Origin: Urophycis tenuis
Lineage: Eukaryota > Chordata > Actinopteri > Gadiformes > Phycidae
Reading direction: 5' to 3'
Assembly (NCBI GenBank): GCA_036785325.1
Contig: JAXIVH010000012.1
Coordinates: 2,198,642 to 2,262,641, forward strand
Length of the DNA stretch: 64,000 nt
The number at the start of each line of letters is the position of its first letter. The stretch's first letter is position 1. The notes beneath the pieces are model-generated. The model made no database searches, was not told the DNA's origin, and saw only the letters and a program-made list of their open reading frames with translations. Position numbers and translations under genes: made by a program. Shown in pieces: positions 32,301 to 42,325 of this stretch.

Positions 32301-33003
32301 CACAGCCTCGTCACCTCCCGTCTTGATTATTGCAACTCTCTCCTCTTCGGCCTCCCTCTCAAGTCCCTCCGTAAACTTCAATTGGTCCAAAACTCTGCCG
32401 CCCGCATCATCACTAAGACCCCCTCCCACCACCACATCACCCCTGTCCTCCAGGATCTCCACTGGCTTCCTATAACCCACCGCATCACATTCAAACTCCT
32501 CCTCTTCACATTCATGGCCATCCACAACCTCGCCCCTCCCTACCTGTCCGACCTCCTGCACATCACCATCCCCACCCGTTCCCTCAGATCCTCCTCCTCC
32601 ATCCACCTCTCTGTGCCCCCTGTCCGCCTCAGCACAATGGGGGGCAGAGCCTTCAGTCGCTCTGCTCCACGACTCTGGAACAACCTGCCACCTGACCTCC
32701 GGAACTGTGACTCTCTCCCCCTCTTCAAAACACGCCTCAAAACCCACCTCTTCCGGACAGCCTTCTCCCTTTAGCCTCCTTGCTTCTTGTTTTATCTGCC
32801 TTATTTAGTTATTTTATCCCTTTTTTTTGTAATTATTATTATTCTTTTTTTTTTCTCTCTACCATGGTCCTTTTTAACTGTCTTGTCTACCTCACTATGT
32901 GATTTTAATTTTATTTATCTTTTTCTGTATGTACAGTGTCCTTGAGTGACATGAAAGGCGCTTTTTTTTTAAATAAAATGCATTATTATTATTATTATTA
33001 TTA
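29319..33003 (+). mobile_element. Full-length L2-type LINE inserted in satellite
   Basis: Satellite sequence is interrupted after CACACTGT near 29318 and resumes immediately after a run of ATT/TTA repeats ending at about 33003. In between are a 279-bp leader (29319-29597), the coding frame, and a 3' region with CTTGAGTGACATGAAAGGCG and AATAAAATG before the tail. Termini in simple satellite prevent a sure target-duplication call. The intact frame and clean borders indicate a recent insertion. Confidence 0.92.
29598..32774 (+). CDS. L2-type LINE ORF2: endonuclease/reverse transcriptase, intact
   Basis: 1058 codons without interruption. It is preceded by an in-frame TAG at 29577, so ATG 29598 is the first usable start. 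An N-terminal leader rich in Arg/Ser/Asn (residues 1-125) precedes an apurinic-type endonuclease with FGLLNIRSLSSK, FLTETW, GDFNIHMDN (about 262) and SDHSLL (about 325). The reverse transcriptase has NLRPISNLPFISKTLEK, LLDLSAAFDTISH (motif A, about 688), GVPQGSVLGPLLFIIY (motif B) and FADDTQLYLS (motif C with catalytic DD, about 778). The C-terminal region has LDYCNSLLFGLP, LHWLPITHRITFK and NNLPPDLRNCDSLPLFK. It would carry out target-primed reverse transcription in the nucleus. All catalytic motifs I can read are present, so the copy may be retrotransposition-competent or only recently inserted. A separate ORF1 is not seen. Confidence 0.93.
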   Translation: MWHNNYLTWSGLIWILLSFCHQPVAGLLHYSVSDLLRIRWTVLEPPPPELLHHPDIARPPRRRYIHRGSRRHVQHSNSNNPGSLNSTWSTSRRSPNNTGRTVNRHALASLARSANATTKHDSSAVNFGLLNIRSLSSKGHLVQDVLTDRKLDFLFLTETWQQPNDFSPLNDSTPPGFVYISRPRGNGRGGGLAVIHREKWKVLPVSVPAFTSYECLVFKLPGPTPTIIATFYRPPKPHSDFISDFSTLLTHLSTLSLNIILLGDFNIHMDNTNLPLTRDFTSCLDSFGLQNLVDFPTHIKGHSLDLVCCSGLTPSKPTADLFPASDHSLLTFNAVLRLSIIKSPRLISFRAIKDINIATLCSNIDSFPTPDPTSNPNDLATLYNTCLSTTLTSIAPLKTRSVSFSTSAPWFTPELRSMKAKNRQLERLHIRTGLTIHKDMYTSHILQYKDLISQTKSTYYSGLILTNQGNSKTLFSVLNKILHPPNSLPPHFYSTASCNSILDYFILKIHTIHQQLHPTPPPLSPPVPLPTRHPFSSFVLPTPPEISNLIHKSKPTTCQLDPLPSTLVKSCLPSLLPLITAIIHSSLSTGIVPSLFKTAAVTPVLKKPGLDPNNYSNLRPISNLPFISKTLEKTVATQLHSHLSLHSLYEPFQSGFRPRHSPESALIKISNDLLIAADSGLVSILILLDLSAAFDTISHPILLSRLSSIGLSHTTLSWFNSHLTGRTQFVQLKSFTSNPSPVTAGVPQGSVLGPLLFIIYLLPLGQILRKFNIQFHCFADDTQLYLSCKPNSSFPPPSLTSCLSELKTWFTSNFLQLNCNKTEILLLGTKSTLAKVNTFSLTIDGSSVSPSPQVKSLGVILDSTLSLQSHINSITRTAYFHLRNINRLRPSLTPHTAAILVHSLVTSRLDYCNSLLFGLPLKSLRKLQLVQNSAARIITKTPSHHHITPVLQDLHWLPITHRITFKLLLFTFMAIHNLAPPYLSDLLHITIPTRSLRSSSSIHLSVPPVRLSTMGGRAFSRSAPRLWNNLPPDLRNCDSLPLFKTRLKTHLFRTAFSL

Positions 33004-35074
33004 ACACAATACAACACACTGTTACACAAAACAACACACTGTTACACAACACAACACACTGTTACACAATAAAACACACTGTGTTACACAACACATCACA
33101 CTGTGTTACACACTACAACACACTGTTACCCAAGACAACACACTGTTACACAACACCTCACACTGTGTTACACACTACAACACACTGTTACCCAACACAA
33201 CACAACAGACTGTTACACAATACAACACACCGTGTTACACAACAAAACACACTGTTACACAACACACTGTTACACAACACAACACACTGTTACATGATAC
33301 AACACACTGTTACACAACAAAACACACTCACAGACTTTCACAGACTGAGGTCAATGACGGTCCTGCCTTCTCCTCGTCATGCTCCACTGGCAGCCATTTA
33401 AAGATTGTCACCGTCAGTGGCTGTAGAGGGTGCCACTCACAATACCAGAAAAAAGGAACAAATATAAGTATATAAGTATTCAAACATAAAAAACTTAAAT
33501 GCGGCTCCTACACTGTGTTACACAATACAACACACTGTGTTACACAACACACTGTGTTACACAACACAACACCCTGTTACACAACACAACACACTGTTAC
33601 ACAATACAACACACTTTGTTACACAATATAACACACTGTGTTACACAACACAACACACTGTTTCACAACACAACACACAGTGTTACACAACACAACACAC
33701 TGTTACACAATACAACACACTGTTACACAACACAACACACTGTTACACAATACAACACACTGTTACACAACACAACACACTGTTACACAACACAAAAAAC
33801 TGTTACACAACAAAGCACACTGTGCCACACAATACCTCAATACCACAATACCTCAATACCTCACTGTATTACACAACACAACACACTGTTACACAATACA
33901 ACACACTGTTACCCAAGACAACACACTGTTACACAACACATCACACTGTGTTACACACTACAACACACTGTTACCCAACACAACACAACAGACTGTTACA
34001 CAATACAACACACCGTGTTACACAACAAAACACACTGTTAAACAACACACAGTGTTACACAACACAACACACTGTTACACAATACAACACACTGTTACAC
34101 AACACAACACACTGTTACACAATACAACACACTGTTACACAACACACTGTTACACAACACAAAAAACTGTTACACAACAAAGCACACTGTGCCACACAAT
34201 ACAACACACTGTATTACACAACACAACACACTGTTACACAATACAACACACTGTTACCCAAGACAACACACTGTTACACAACACATCACACTGTGTTACA
34301 CACTACAACACACTGTTACCCAACACAACACAACAGACTGTTACACAATACAACACACCGTGTTACACAACAAAACACACTGTTACACAACACACAGTGT
34401 TACACAACACAACACACTGTTACATGATACAACACACTGTTACACAACACATCACACTGTGTTACACACTACAACACACTGTTACCCAACACAACACAAC
34501 AGACTGTTACACAATACAACACACCGTGTTACACAACAAAACACACTGTTACACAACACACTGTTACACAACACACAGTGTTACACAACACAACACACTG
34601 TTACATGATACAACACACTGTTACACAACAAAACACACTCACAGACTTTCACAGACTGAGGTCAATGACGGTCCTGCCTTCTCCTCGTCATGCTCCACTG
34701 GCAGCCATTTAAAGATTGTCACCGTCAGTGGCTGTAGAGGGTGCCACTCACAATACCAGAAAAAAGGAACAAATATAAGTATATAAGTATTCAAACATAA
34801 AAAACTTAAATGCGGCTCCTACACTGTGTTACACAATACAACACACTGTGTTACACAACACACTGTGTTACACAACACAACACCCTGTTACACAACACAA
34901 CACACTGTTACACAATACAACACACTGTTATACAACACAACACACTGTGTTACACAACACAACACACTGTTACACAATACAACACACTGTTACACAACAC
35001 AACACACTGTGTTACACAACACAACACACTGTTACACAATACAACACACTGTGTTACACAACACAACACACGTT
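33004..35074 (+). repeat. 20-bp satellite, middle block with 1311-bp duplication
   Basis: Same unit as 27858-29318. A non-satellite island (CAGACTTTCACAGACTGAGG to AACTTAAATGCGGCTCCTAC) occurs at about 33331-33511 and again at 34642-34822, offset 1311 bp, embedded in matching satellite variants (for example CAACACCCTGTT and TACATGATAC). The middle block therefore arose by tandem duplication of a long segment. Confidence 0.95.
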
Positions 35075-36248
35075 AAGCCTAATTTCTACTCCTGCGTAAA
35101 GTGCTCTACGTCGCCAGAGAGCCAGACGGAGAGCCTCTCCGTCGTCTTCGGCTGCATGAAATATTATAAGTGTCCGTCACTCCGTCAACAGACAACGAAG
35201 ACGGCAAGGGCTGCGATTGGTCCTCTAAAAACATCATTTCCGGAATTACTTTTCCGGTTTGACTACTATCACAACGCAAACACTGGCAGAGCCAGTTTGA
35301 AAACACTGCGGTGTGGGTACATTTAGAGGACGTACATACCTCCTCCGGACACGTCTCGTCAGTCTTTCACGTCTCCATTTTGTAAAAAAAAGTATCCATG
35401 TTTCAATGTTATTCAGCTGCAACAATAACAACAACAGTCTTTCTCTCCCGGACGCCATCACTCACTGTAGCCGAAAGCACAACAACCAACGACGTTCCCG
35501 ACCGTTGGCGTAATGGGACTGGGCCAGTCTTGCGTAGCGACCCCTACTGATCGGGAAGTTGCATTGCGTGTCCGGCACCACGACGGAGAACTACGAGGGC
35601 TCCAGGGGGGTGTACTACGAAGCTCGATTAGTGGGTTAGCGAGGTATGTTGAGCTCAAAGCCTGGGTTAGCTGTCATACGAAAGTCGCTCTCTTTTAGCG
35701 GAGCTATATCACCATGGTAACTTATGCTCGCAACCAAACCTGGTCGGGAGGAGGTTTTCAGCTAACTTTCCGATTAGATCGCCTACTTAAAGCTGAGCGC
35801 CGCCTCCTATTCAGGGTGTTTCGCTGAGTTTTTTTTTCTTATTTGCTACAGGTAATCAACATCAGATGAAAGGTTAGAGCCTATCCTATTGCAAATCATA
35901 GGCTACATTCACCTGAAATTATTGCAACTTACCACATTGAATATACAGTATATATATATTTTTTTAGAATAGAATAGAATAAAATAAAATACTCTTTTTT
36001 GTGCTTATTTAGGACGGTCGTGCTAACACCCAATCTAGATGGGGGTAAAAGGCATGATGATGGACAGGCAAGATATGAACACCGGTCGCTGGTGTGCAGT
36101 TCACATAATCCACCACACCACCGTCACTACCTTCTAGCACATGCAATACTTTTTTACAGATAGGATGTATTTGAAATGAATTCCCTAAATAACAGAATAA
36201 ATCAGGTTGCTTCTGCATTTTACAATCATATGCACAACTTCCTCAAAA

Positions 36249-36487
36249 TGCAAGGATGGAACAGCGGTCTAGGGCGCTGCGTTTGGGTCGCAATCTCCCC
36301 TGGAGGCGTGGGTTCGAATCCCACCTCTGACAAGTAATTTGCATGCACTGTTACTCTGTAGGCCTATATATTTATAGTTATTTTACTTATATTTTTACTA
36401 CTGTTTTTCTCTTGCACCAATTGCACCAAGTCAAATTCCTTGTAGGTGCAAACCTATTTGGCAATAAACTTGTTTCTGATTCTGATT
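36249..36487 (+). mobile_element. tRNA-Leu-derived SINE with LINE-type tail
   Basis: 36249-36331 resembles a tRNA-Leu body: GGTCTAGGGCGCTGCG (A-box side), long variable arm TCTCCCCTGGAGGCG, B box GGGTTCGAATCCC (36310-36322) and CTCTGACA end. The anticodon loop reads TTTGGGT, apparent anticodon TGG, and the acceptor 5' strand is degraded, so it is not a working tRNA. It continues into a tail with CAAATTCCTTGTAGGTGCAA, GGCAATAAACTTG and TTCTGA repeats, like the 3' end of a CR1-type LINE. It is inserted inside the Harbinger-like element. Confidence 0.75.
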
Positions 36488-36544
36488 AATGGCGAACAAT
36501 TCTGCATTCGGCATAGTTATTTTTAGACAATTAGGCTATGCAGA

Positions 36545-36690
36545 ATCTTTTCTCTTACGCACAGAATCTGCTATTTTTTGTCAGGACACCTCCCTAGCCT
36601 TATTATGGGCAATTGCCCCTTGCCGTTATTTTCTTTTTAAACTCCTCGTATGAGTTCATAACGACTACTTGCTCCTCCTGAGTGAAGTAG
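36545..36690 (-). pseudogene. Harbinger Myb-like (NAIF1-type) protein relic
   Basis: On the minus strand, FTQEEQVVVMNSYEEFKKKI (from 36690 leftward) is followed by stops and then QKIADSVRKRK near 36580-36550. These match the start and end of the Myb/SANT-like DNA-binding domain carried by PIF-Harbinger elements. Stop codons and frameshifts separate the pieces. This supports the superfamily assignment of the surrounding element. Confidence 0.6.
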
Positions 36691-37012
36691 GCCTACATCG
36701 CCCGCTTCTCCCTTTTCGCTCCGTCGGATCCATTGCGTCATGGTGAATAACGTTGGGTTACGCCTCTTTTACGGGAACGCGCATCAAAACTAATCAAAAC
36801 TAAAGCGGAAAACCTGGCTCGACAAATCAAATCGCAAGTGAGCTTCGTGGTACCGTTTAACTCTGATTGCGACTTTCGTATTTGTCGATCCAGGTTATCC
36901 AAACTAAGCCTGGGTATGTTAATCGAGGTTCGTAGTACACCCCCCAGGGGTCTCCGTGGTTACGAAGTTGGATAACGCAATACGCAGTTGTAGAAGTATA
37001 AGCAGCCCCTTT

Positions 37013-37488
37013 CACAATACAACACTGTTACACAAAACTCTGTGTTACACAATACACTGGCTTACAGAACACAACAGTGTTACACAACACAATACACTCT
37101 GTTACACAACACACTGGCTTACAGAACACAACAGTGTTACACAACACAATACACTCTGTTACACAACACACTGTCTTTCACAACACAACACAACACTTTC
37201 TGTTACATAACACACTGTCTTACACAACACAACACACTCTATTAGACAACACAATACACTATGTTACACAACACAATACACTCTATTACACAACACACTC
37301 TATTACACAACACAACACACTCTGTTACACAACACAACACACTCTGTTACACATCACAACACACTCTGTTACACAACACAACACACTCTATTACACAAGA
37401 CAACACACTCTGTTACACAACACAACACACTCTGTTACATATCACAACACACTGTTACACAACACAACACACTGTGTCACACCCAACA
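37013..37488 (+). repeat. 20-bp satellite, right block
   Basis: Same A/C-rich satellite with local variants CTCTGTTACACAAC, CTGGCTTACAGAACAC and CTATTACAC. It ends at GTGTCACACCCAACAC. Confidence 0.95.
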
Positions 37489-37489
37489 C

Positions 37490-38070
37490 TCATTCGGTGA
37501 AACATGGCAGGGTGATGTGTGATTAGTAATGACCATCAATAATAATGATGGTCATTAATAAGCTTGTGCCAGATGTTAAGGTCATGTGAGTGTTTCACTT
37601 AGGAGACATTTAGAGAAGGACCTAGAGCAATCCTGGAGTAGCTAACCTTTGATGAGGCTGCTGTTCAACAACAAGGATCATCCACCATGTGCTGTATTAC
37701 CATCACTGTACAGTCTGTAACTGATAAGCTGACAATGCTAAATGGGTCCTAGCAGCAAACAGCGCTAACCTGCTAACACAGACCTCGACAAGCAAGCTTC
37801 AATCCCAGCTTTAGATAACTTTATTACTGAGTCTGAATGTCTTCCAGATGCACCAGGCTGGCTCTCATCAAACCAGAGGGTTTTAGCCTCACTTCTTGGA
37901 CTGATGGGATAACCTGGTTACCATAGTGATCACTCTGTACCCCTCAACTGGGTAGTGACAGTAACTGAGTTACTCATCCTAACTGGAGTTCTCTCTACAT
38001 GGTGAAATGGCTTGTATGATGTCTGATGTCCTATAGTGTCATCCATACCAACCAGAACCTCTTGTTCAGA
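37490..38070. other. Unique spacer with a short hairpin
   Basis: No gene seen. 37527-37557 forms exact 12-base arms TAATGACCATCA and TGATGGTCATTA around a 7-base loop. The segment separates direct and inverted copies of the satellite. Confidence 0.7.
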
Positions 38071-38074
38071 CCAG

Positions 38075-38253
38075 GTTGTGTTGTGTTCTGTTGTGTAAGA
38101 CAGTGTGTTGTGTAACAGAGTGTATTGTGTTGTGTAACACTGTTGTGTTCTGTAAGCCAGTGTGTTGTATAACAGAGTGTATTGTGTTGTGTAACACTGT
38201 TGTGTTCTGTAAGCCAGTGTGTTGTGTAACAGTGTTGTATTGTGTAAGGGGCC
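38075..38253 (-). repeat. Inverted copy of the satellite variant block
   Basis: The complement reads CCCCTTACACAATACAACAC, then GGCTTACAGAACACAACAGT units, the same order and variants as 37013-37190. It is an inverted duplication about 0.8 kb away, including the CCCCTT border. Confidence 0.9.
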
Positions 38254-38263
38254 ACTTATTTAA

Positions 38264-38400
38264 GGTCCCCATGGTGACCAGAACCTCTTGATTAGACCAG
38301 GTCTCCATAGAGACCACAACCTCTTGATTAGACCAGGTCTCCATAGGGACCACAACCTCTTGCTTAGACCAGGTCTCCATAGGGACCAGAAGTTCTCCCA
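38264..38400. repeat. 36-bp tandem repeat
   Basis: Nearly four units of GGTCTCCATAGGGACCACAA then CCTCTTGATTAGACCA. Confidence 0.93.
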
Positions 38401-39040
38401 TCGTAGGAGACACTGCACCCTGCAGTGCAAGGAGCAGTGTGTCGGTTCAGCTCCCTGTGAGGCCGTCTGCGCCATGTTGATAATTCTTCCTCTTTTTCTT
38501 TTTCTGTGGAAGCTTGGCAGCTGTCCACGCAGGGTCCAGAAGATAGCTCTGATGTCTTCAACAGTTCAAGAGTTTCTCCGTTTGAAGTGTGTCTGAAGTC
38601 GCTGGCCTCAGACTCGGCTGGAGACCATCGGCAGGTTAGCACTCCGAACATGCTATTCAGAGGGACGGTAGGCCGCTGATCAGAGGGTCCTGGGTGTTTT
38701 ATTGACACTGGAAGGGAAGCTAAACAGATGAATGGACTGAGATAATGATGAGTCTTCTGAAGCTGACCAGACCTACGTGATGGGATATGGAAATCCTTGT
38801 GAGGTTTGGCAGGCAGCCGCCAGTCTGACGCTCGAAGGAAATTAAATATAAAACAGAAGTGCCATTGCAATAAAACAATCCATCTGAATTACACAAATCC
38901 TATTGGAAATAATTGTCAGCTAAATGTATAATCTGTCACAGAATCCAAATGAGAGACCGACAGAGGAAGAGGAGGTGATGCTGAGATGTAGGCCTACACA
39001 AGGTCATGATCAGTAACGCTGATCAATACCTATGGTAGGC
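38401..39040. other. No recognisable gene
   Basis: Unique-looking sequence with an open minus-strand frame of 168 codons (38870-38364) that partly covers the 36-bp repeat and matches no family I know. I do not support it as a gene. Confidence 0.5.
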
Positions 39041-39049
39041 CTACCTGTC

Positions 39050-40125
39050 AACTAGTGTCTCTAGGGGTTTCCTGTAGGTCTACCTGTGGTTCTGACGCCT
39101 CTAGTCTAAATGTTTCCTGTGCTTCTGATGCCCCTAGTCTTGGTGTACCTGTGGTTCCGATGCCTCTAGTCTAGGTGTTTCCTGTAGGTCTACCTGTGGT
39201 TCCGATGCCTCTAGTCTAGGGGTTTCCTGTAGGCCTACCTGTGGTTCTGATGCCTCTAGTCTAGGTGTTTCCTGTAGGTCTACCTGTGGTTCTGATGCCT
39301 CTAGTCTAGGGGTTTCCTGTGCTTCTGATGCCCCTAGTCTTGGTGTACCTGTGGTTCCGATGCCTCTAGTCTAAATGTTTCCTGTAGGTCTACCTGTGGT
39401 TCTGATGCCTCTAGTCTAGGTGTTTCCTGTGCTTCTGATGCCCCTAGTCTTGGTGTACCTGTGGTTCCGATGCCTCTAGTCTAAATGTTTCCTGTAGGTC
39501 TACCTGTGGTTCTGATGCCTCTAGTCTAAATGTTTCCTGTAGGTCTACCTGTGGTTCTGATGCCTCTAGTCTAGGGGTTTCCTGTAGGTCTACCTGTGGT
39601 TCTGATGCCTCTAGTCTAAATGTTTCCTGTAGGTCTACCTGTGGTTCTGATGCCTCTAGTCTAGGTGTTTCCTGTGCTTCTGATGCCCCTAGTCTTGGTG
39701 TACCTGTGGTTCCGATGCCTCTAGTCTAAATGTTTCCTGTAGGTCTACCTGTGGTTCTGATGCCTCTAGTCTAAATGTTTCCTGTAGGTCTACCTGTGGT
39801 TCTGATGCCTCTAGTCTAGGTGTTTCCTGTAGGCCTACCTGTTGTTCTGATGCCTCTAGTCTAAATGTTTCCTGTAGGTCTACCTGTGGTTCTGATGCCT
39901 CTAGTCTAGGGGTTTCCTGTAGGTCTACCTGTGGTTCCGATGCCTCTAGTCTAAATGTTTCCTGTAGGTCTACCTGTGGTTCCGATGCCTCTAGTCTAAA
40001 TGTTTCCTGTAGGTCTACCTGTTGTTCTGATGCCTCTAGTCTAAATGTTTCCTGTAGGCCTACCTGTGGTTCTGATGCCTCTAGTCTAAATGTGTCCTGT
40101 GGTTCTGATGTCTCTAGTCTTGGTG
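39050..40125. repeat. 45-bp minisatellite with higher-order variants
   Basis: Unit TCTAGTCTAAATGTTTCCTG then TAGGTCTACCTGTGGTTCTG then ATGCC (45 bp), about 24 copies. Variant blocks with GTGCTTCTGATGCCCC and TAGTCTTGGTGTACC recur at 39110, 39320, 39430 and 39670, marking multi-unit duplications. Confidence 0.95.
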
Positions 40126-40234
40126 TTTATTGTACACACCCACACACACACACTCTTCTGATCTTCACACACTTCCTGCCAAATACAAGCCCTGAGCTCT
40201 AGAGAAGAGGAGAAGAGAACATGGAGGAGAGGAG

Positions 40235-40237
<3 letters not shown>

Positions 40238-40306
<69 letters not shown>
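40238..40306. repeat. GA microsatellite
   Basis: About 34 GA units. Confidence 0.97.
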
Positions 40307-40310
<4 letters not shown>

Positions 40311-40429
40311 GCATTAGCTGAAGCAGCTGGTATTATTGATGACCACTTCACGGCGGTCTCTGAAGGAGACAGAAGACTTGAAGACAATTTGAGCAACAGG
40401 AGCATGGTGAGGACATACTACCATGTATG

Positions 40430-40636
40430 TATATAGGTTTTCATTTTTCATCTGACCTGATTTTAAGAGCTCGCATATAATCTTATCTTATCTTAATTTA
40501 GGTAAATCTATTTATTGTTTAGCGTATATTGTCTATATACAGGTCTTCTATTGCACTCCTTTATCCCCTTGTACTGCTGGTCACTGTGAATTTCTCCTAA
40601 GGGGGATTAATAAAGGAATATCTTATCTTATCTTAT
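40430..40636 (+). mobile_element. LINE 3' end fragment
   Basis: CTGACCTGATTTTAAGAGCTC, then ATCTATTTATTGTTTAG, then TACTGCTGGTCACTGTGAAT and GGGGGATTAATAAAGGAATA with a TCTTA repeat tail. The GGATTAATAAAG end and short-repeat tail fit a Rex1-type 3' terminus. A close relative lies at 49580-49850. Confidence 0.65.
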
Positions 40637-40714
40637 ACTCAAACAGTTTTCCTTATGTCACATTTTAGAGACACCTTTATGCTAAAGCATAAACTATCTA
40701 CAATACCTCCTGGA

Positions 40715-40720
<6 letters not shown>

Positions 40721-40752
<32 letters not shown>
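40721..40752. repeat. TG microsatellite
   Basis: About 15 TG units. Confidence 0.95.
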
Positions 40753-40756
<4 letters not shown>

Positions 40757-41035
40757 TCTCCATAGCACTCTGTAGAAGGGAGGTCTCAGTCTTCTAAAGA
40801 ACAACATGGAGTTCACCTGCTGAAGAGGTGTGTGTGGGTATGCTCCTCAAGCACACACCAACTTCACCTCTCTGCCGCTCACTCAGCTTCACTATGCTCT
40901 CTCTCCCCTCTCTCCCTTTCTCCATCTCTCCATTAGTCATGCCTGTGCTCATTAATATGAGACAGCAAGAAACGTGTGAATGAATTCATACATCTGGGGT
41001 GTTAGCAGCTTACTTCTAGTGTTTCTAACTAGGGT
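40753..41035. other. Unique spacer
   Basis: No gene recognised. It contains a non-repetitive AT-rich stretch around 40940-41010 (CATTAATATGAGACAGCAAG) that might be conserved non-coding DNA. Confidence 0.4.
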
Positions 41036-41039
41036 AGGG

Positions 41040-42325
41040 ACCTAACTAAGGTAACACGTTTGGCACTAAGGTAACACCTTTAGCACTAAGGTAACACCTT
41101 TAGCACTAAGGTAACACGTTTAGCACGAAGGTAACACGTTTAGCACTAAGGTCACACATTTAGCACTACAGGAACACCTTTAGCTCTAAGGTTCAGCAAC
41201 ACCTTAATACTAAGGTAACACCTTTAGTACTAAGGTAACGCCTTTAGCACTACGGCAACACCTTTAGCTCTAACACCTTCAGCACTGAGGTAACACATTT
41301 AGCACTAAGGTAACACGTTTAGCACTAAGGTAACACCTTTAGCACTAAGCCTCAGTAACACCTTTAGCACTAAGGTAACCCCTTTAGCAGTAAGGTCACA
41401 CGTTCAGCACTAACATAACACCTTCAGCACTGAGGTAACACGTTTAGCACTAAGGTCAGATGTTTAGCACTATGGGAACATCTTTAGCACTAAGGTAACA
41501 CGTTTAGCACTAAGGTAACACGTTTACCACTAAGGTCACATGTTTAGCACTATGGGAACACCTTTTGGTAAGGAAACACCTTTAGCTCTGAGGCTCAGTA
41601 ACACCTTTAGTACAAAGGTAACGCCTTTAGCACTAAGGTAACCCCTTTAGCACTAAAGTCACACGTTCAGCACTAACGTAATACCTTCAGCACTAAGGTA
41701 ACACGTTTAGCACTACGGTAACAAGTTTAGCACTAAGGTCACATGTTTAGCACTATGGGAACACCTTTAGCACTAAGGTAACACCTTTAGCTCTAAGGCT
41801 CAGTAACACCTTTAGTACTAAGGTAACACCTTTAGCACTAAAGTCACATGTTCAGCACTCACGTAACACCTTCAGCACTGAGGTAACACCTTTAGCACTA
41901 AGGTAACACCTTTAGCTCTAAGGCTCAGTAACACCATTAGCCCTAAGGTAACCCCTTCAGCACTAAGGTCACACATTCAGCACTAACGTAACACCTTCAG
42001 CACTGAGGTAACACGTTTAGCACTAAGGTAACACCTTTAGCACTAAGGTCACATGTTTAGCACTATGGGAACACCTTTAGCACTAAGGTAACACGTTTAG
42101 CACTAAGGTAACACATTTACCACTAAGGTCACATGTTTAGCACTATGGGAACACCTTTAGGACTAAGGTAACCCCTTTAGCACTAAAGTCACACGTTCAG
42201 CATTAACGTAACACCTTCAGCACTAAGGTAACACGTTTTGCACTAAGGTAACACGTTTAGCACTAAGGTAACACGTTTAGCACTAAGGTAACACCTTCAG
42301 CACTGAGGTAACACGTTTAGCACTT
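41040..42325 (+). repeat. 20-bp minisatellite, forward array
   Basis: Unit TAAGGTAACACGTTTAGCAC, about 64 copies. Variants include CCTTTAG, CGTTCAG, GTCACATG, TATGGGAACACC and a spacer-like CTCTAAGGCTCAG that recurs every several units. Confidence 0.96.

Larger units (their letters stand above)
35606..36944 (-). mobile_element. PIF-Harbinger type element with TIRs and CAG target repeat
   Basis: The left terminus GGGGGTGTACTACGAAGCTC (35606) and the complement of the right terminus GGGGGTGTACTACGAACCTC (36944) match with one difference in 20 bases. CAG flanks both ends (35603-35605 and 36945-36947), consistent with the 3-bp duplication of this superfamily; reading the G/C run differently gives a 5-bp CCAGG. 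A Myb-like coding relic lies near the right end on the minus strand. No DDE nuclease gene is visible. Confidence 0.8.
35075..37012. mobile_element. DNA transposon (unclassified) hosting a Harbinger insertion
   Basis: The left edge TAAGCCTAATTTCTACTCCT then GCGTAAAG and the complement of the right edge GGCTGCTTATACTTCTACAA then CTGCGTATTGCG are imperfect inverted repeats. They face each other across 35075-35602 and 36948-37012, with satellite on both outer sides. The element proper is about 0.6 kb, non-autonomous, and was later split by the element at 35606-36944. Exact termini and family are uncertain. Confidence 0.55.

Noticed and set aside
33499..34786. Several plus-strand frames of up to 382 codons
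   Set aside because: Same satellite artefact as at 27795-29471.
36249..36331. Functional tRNA gene
   Set aside because: The B box and variable arm are good, but the acceptor stem is degraded, the anticodon loop disagrees with the tRNA-Leu body, and a retroposon tail follows. It is treated as a SINE head.
38364..38870. 168-codon minus-strand frame
   Set aside because: No recognisable family; it overlaps a 36-bp tandem repeat, and composition looks non-coding.
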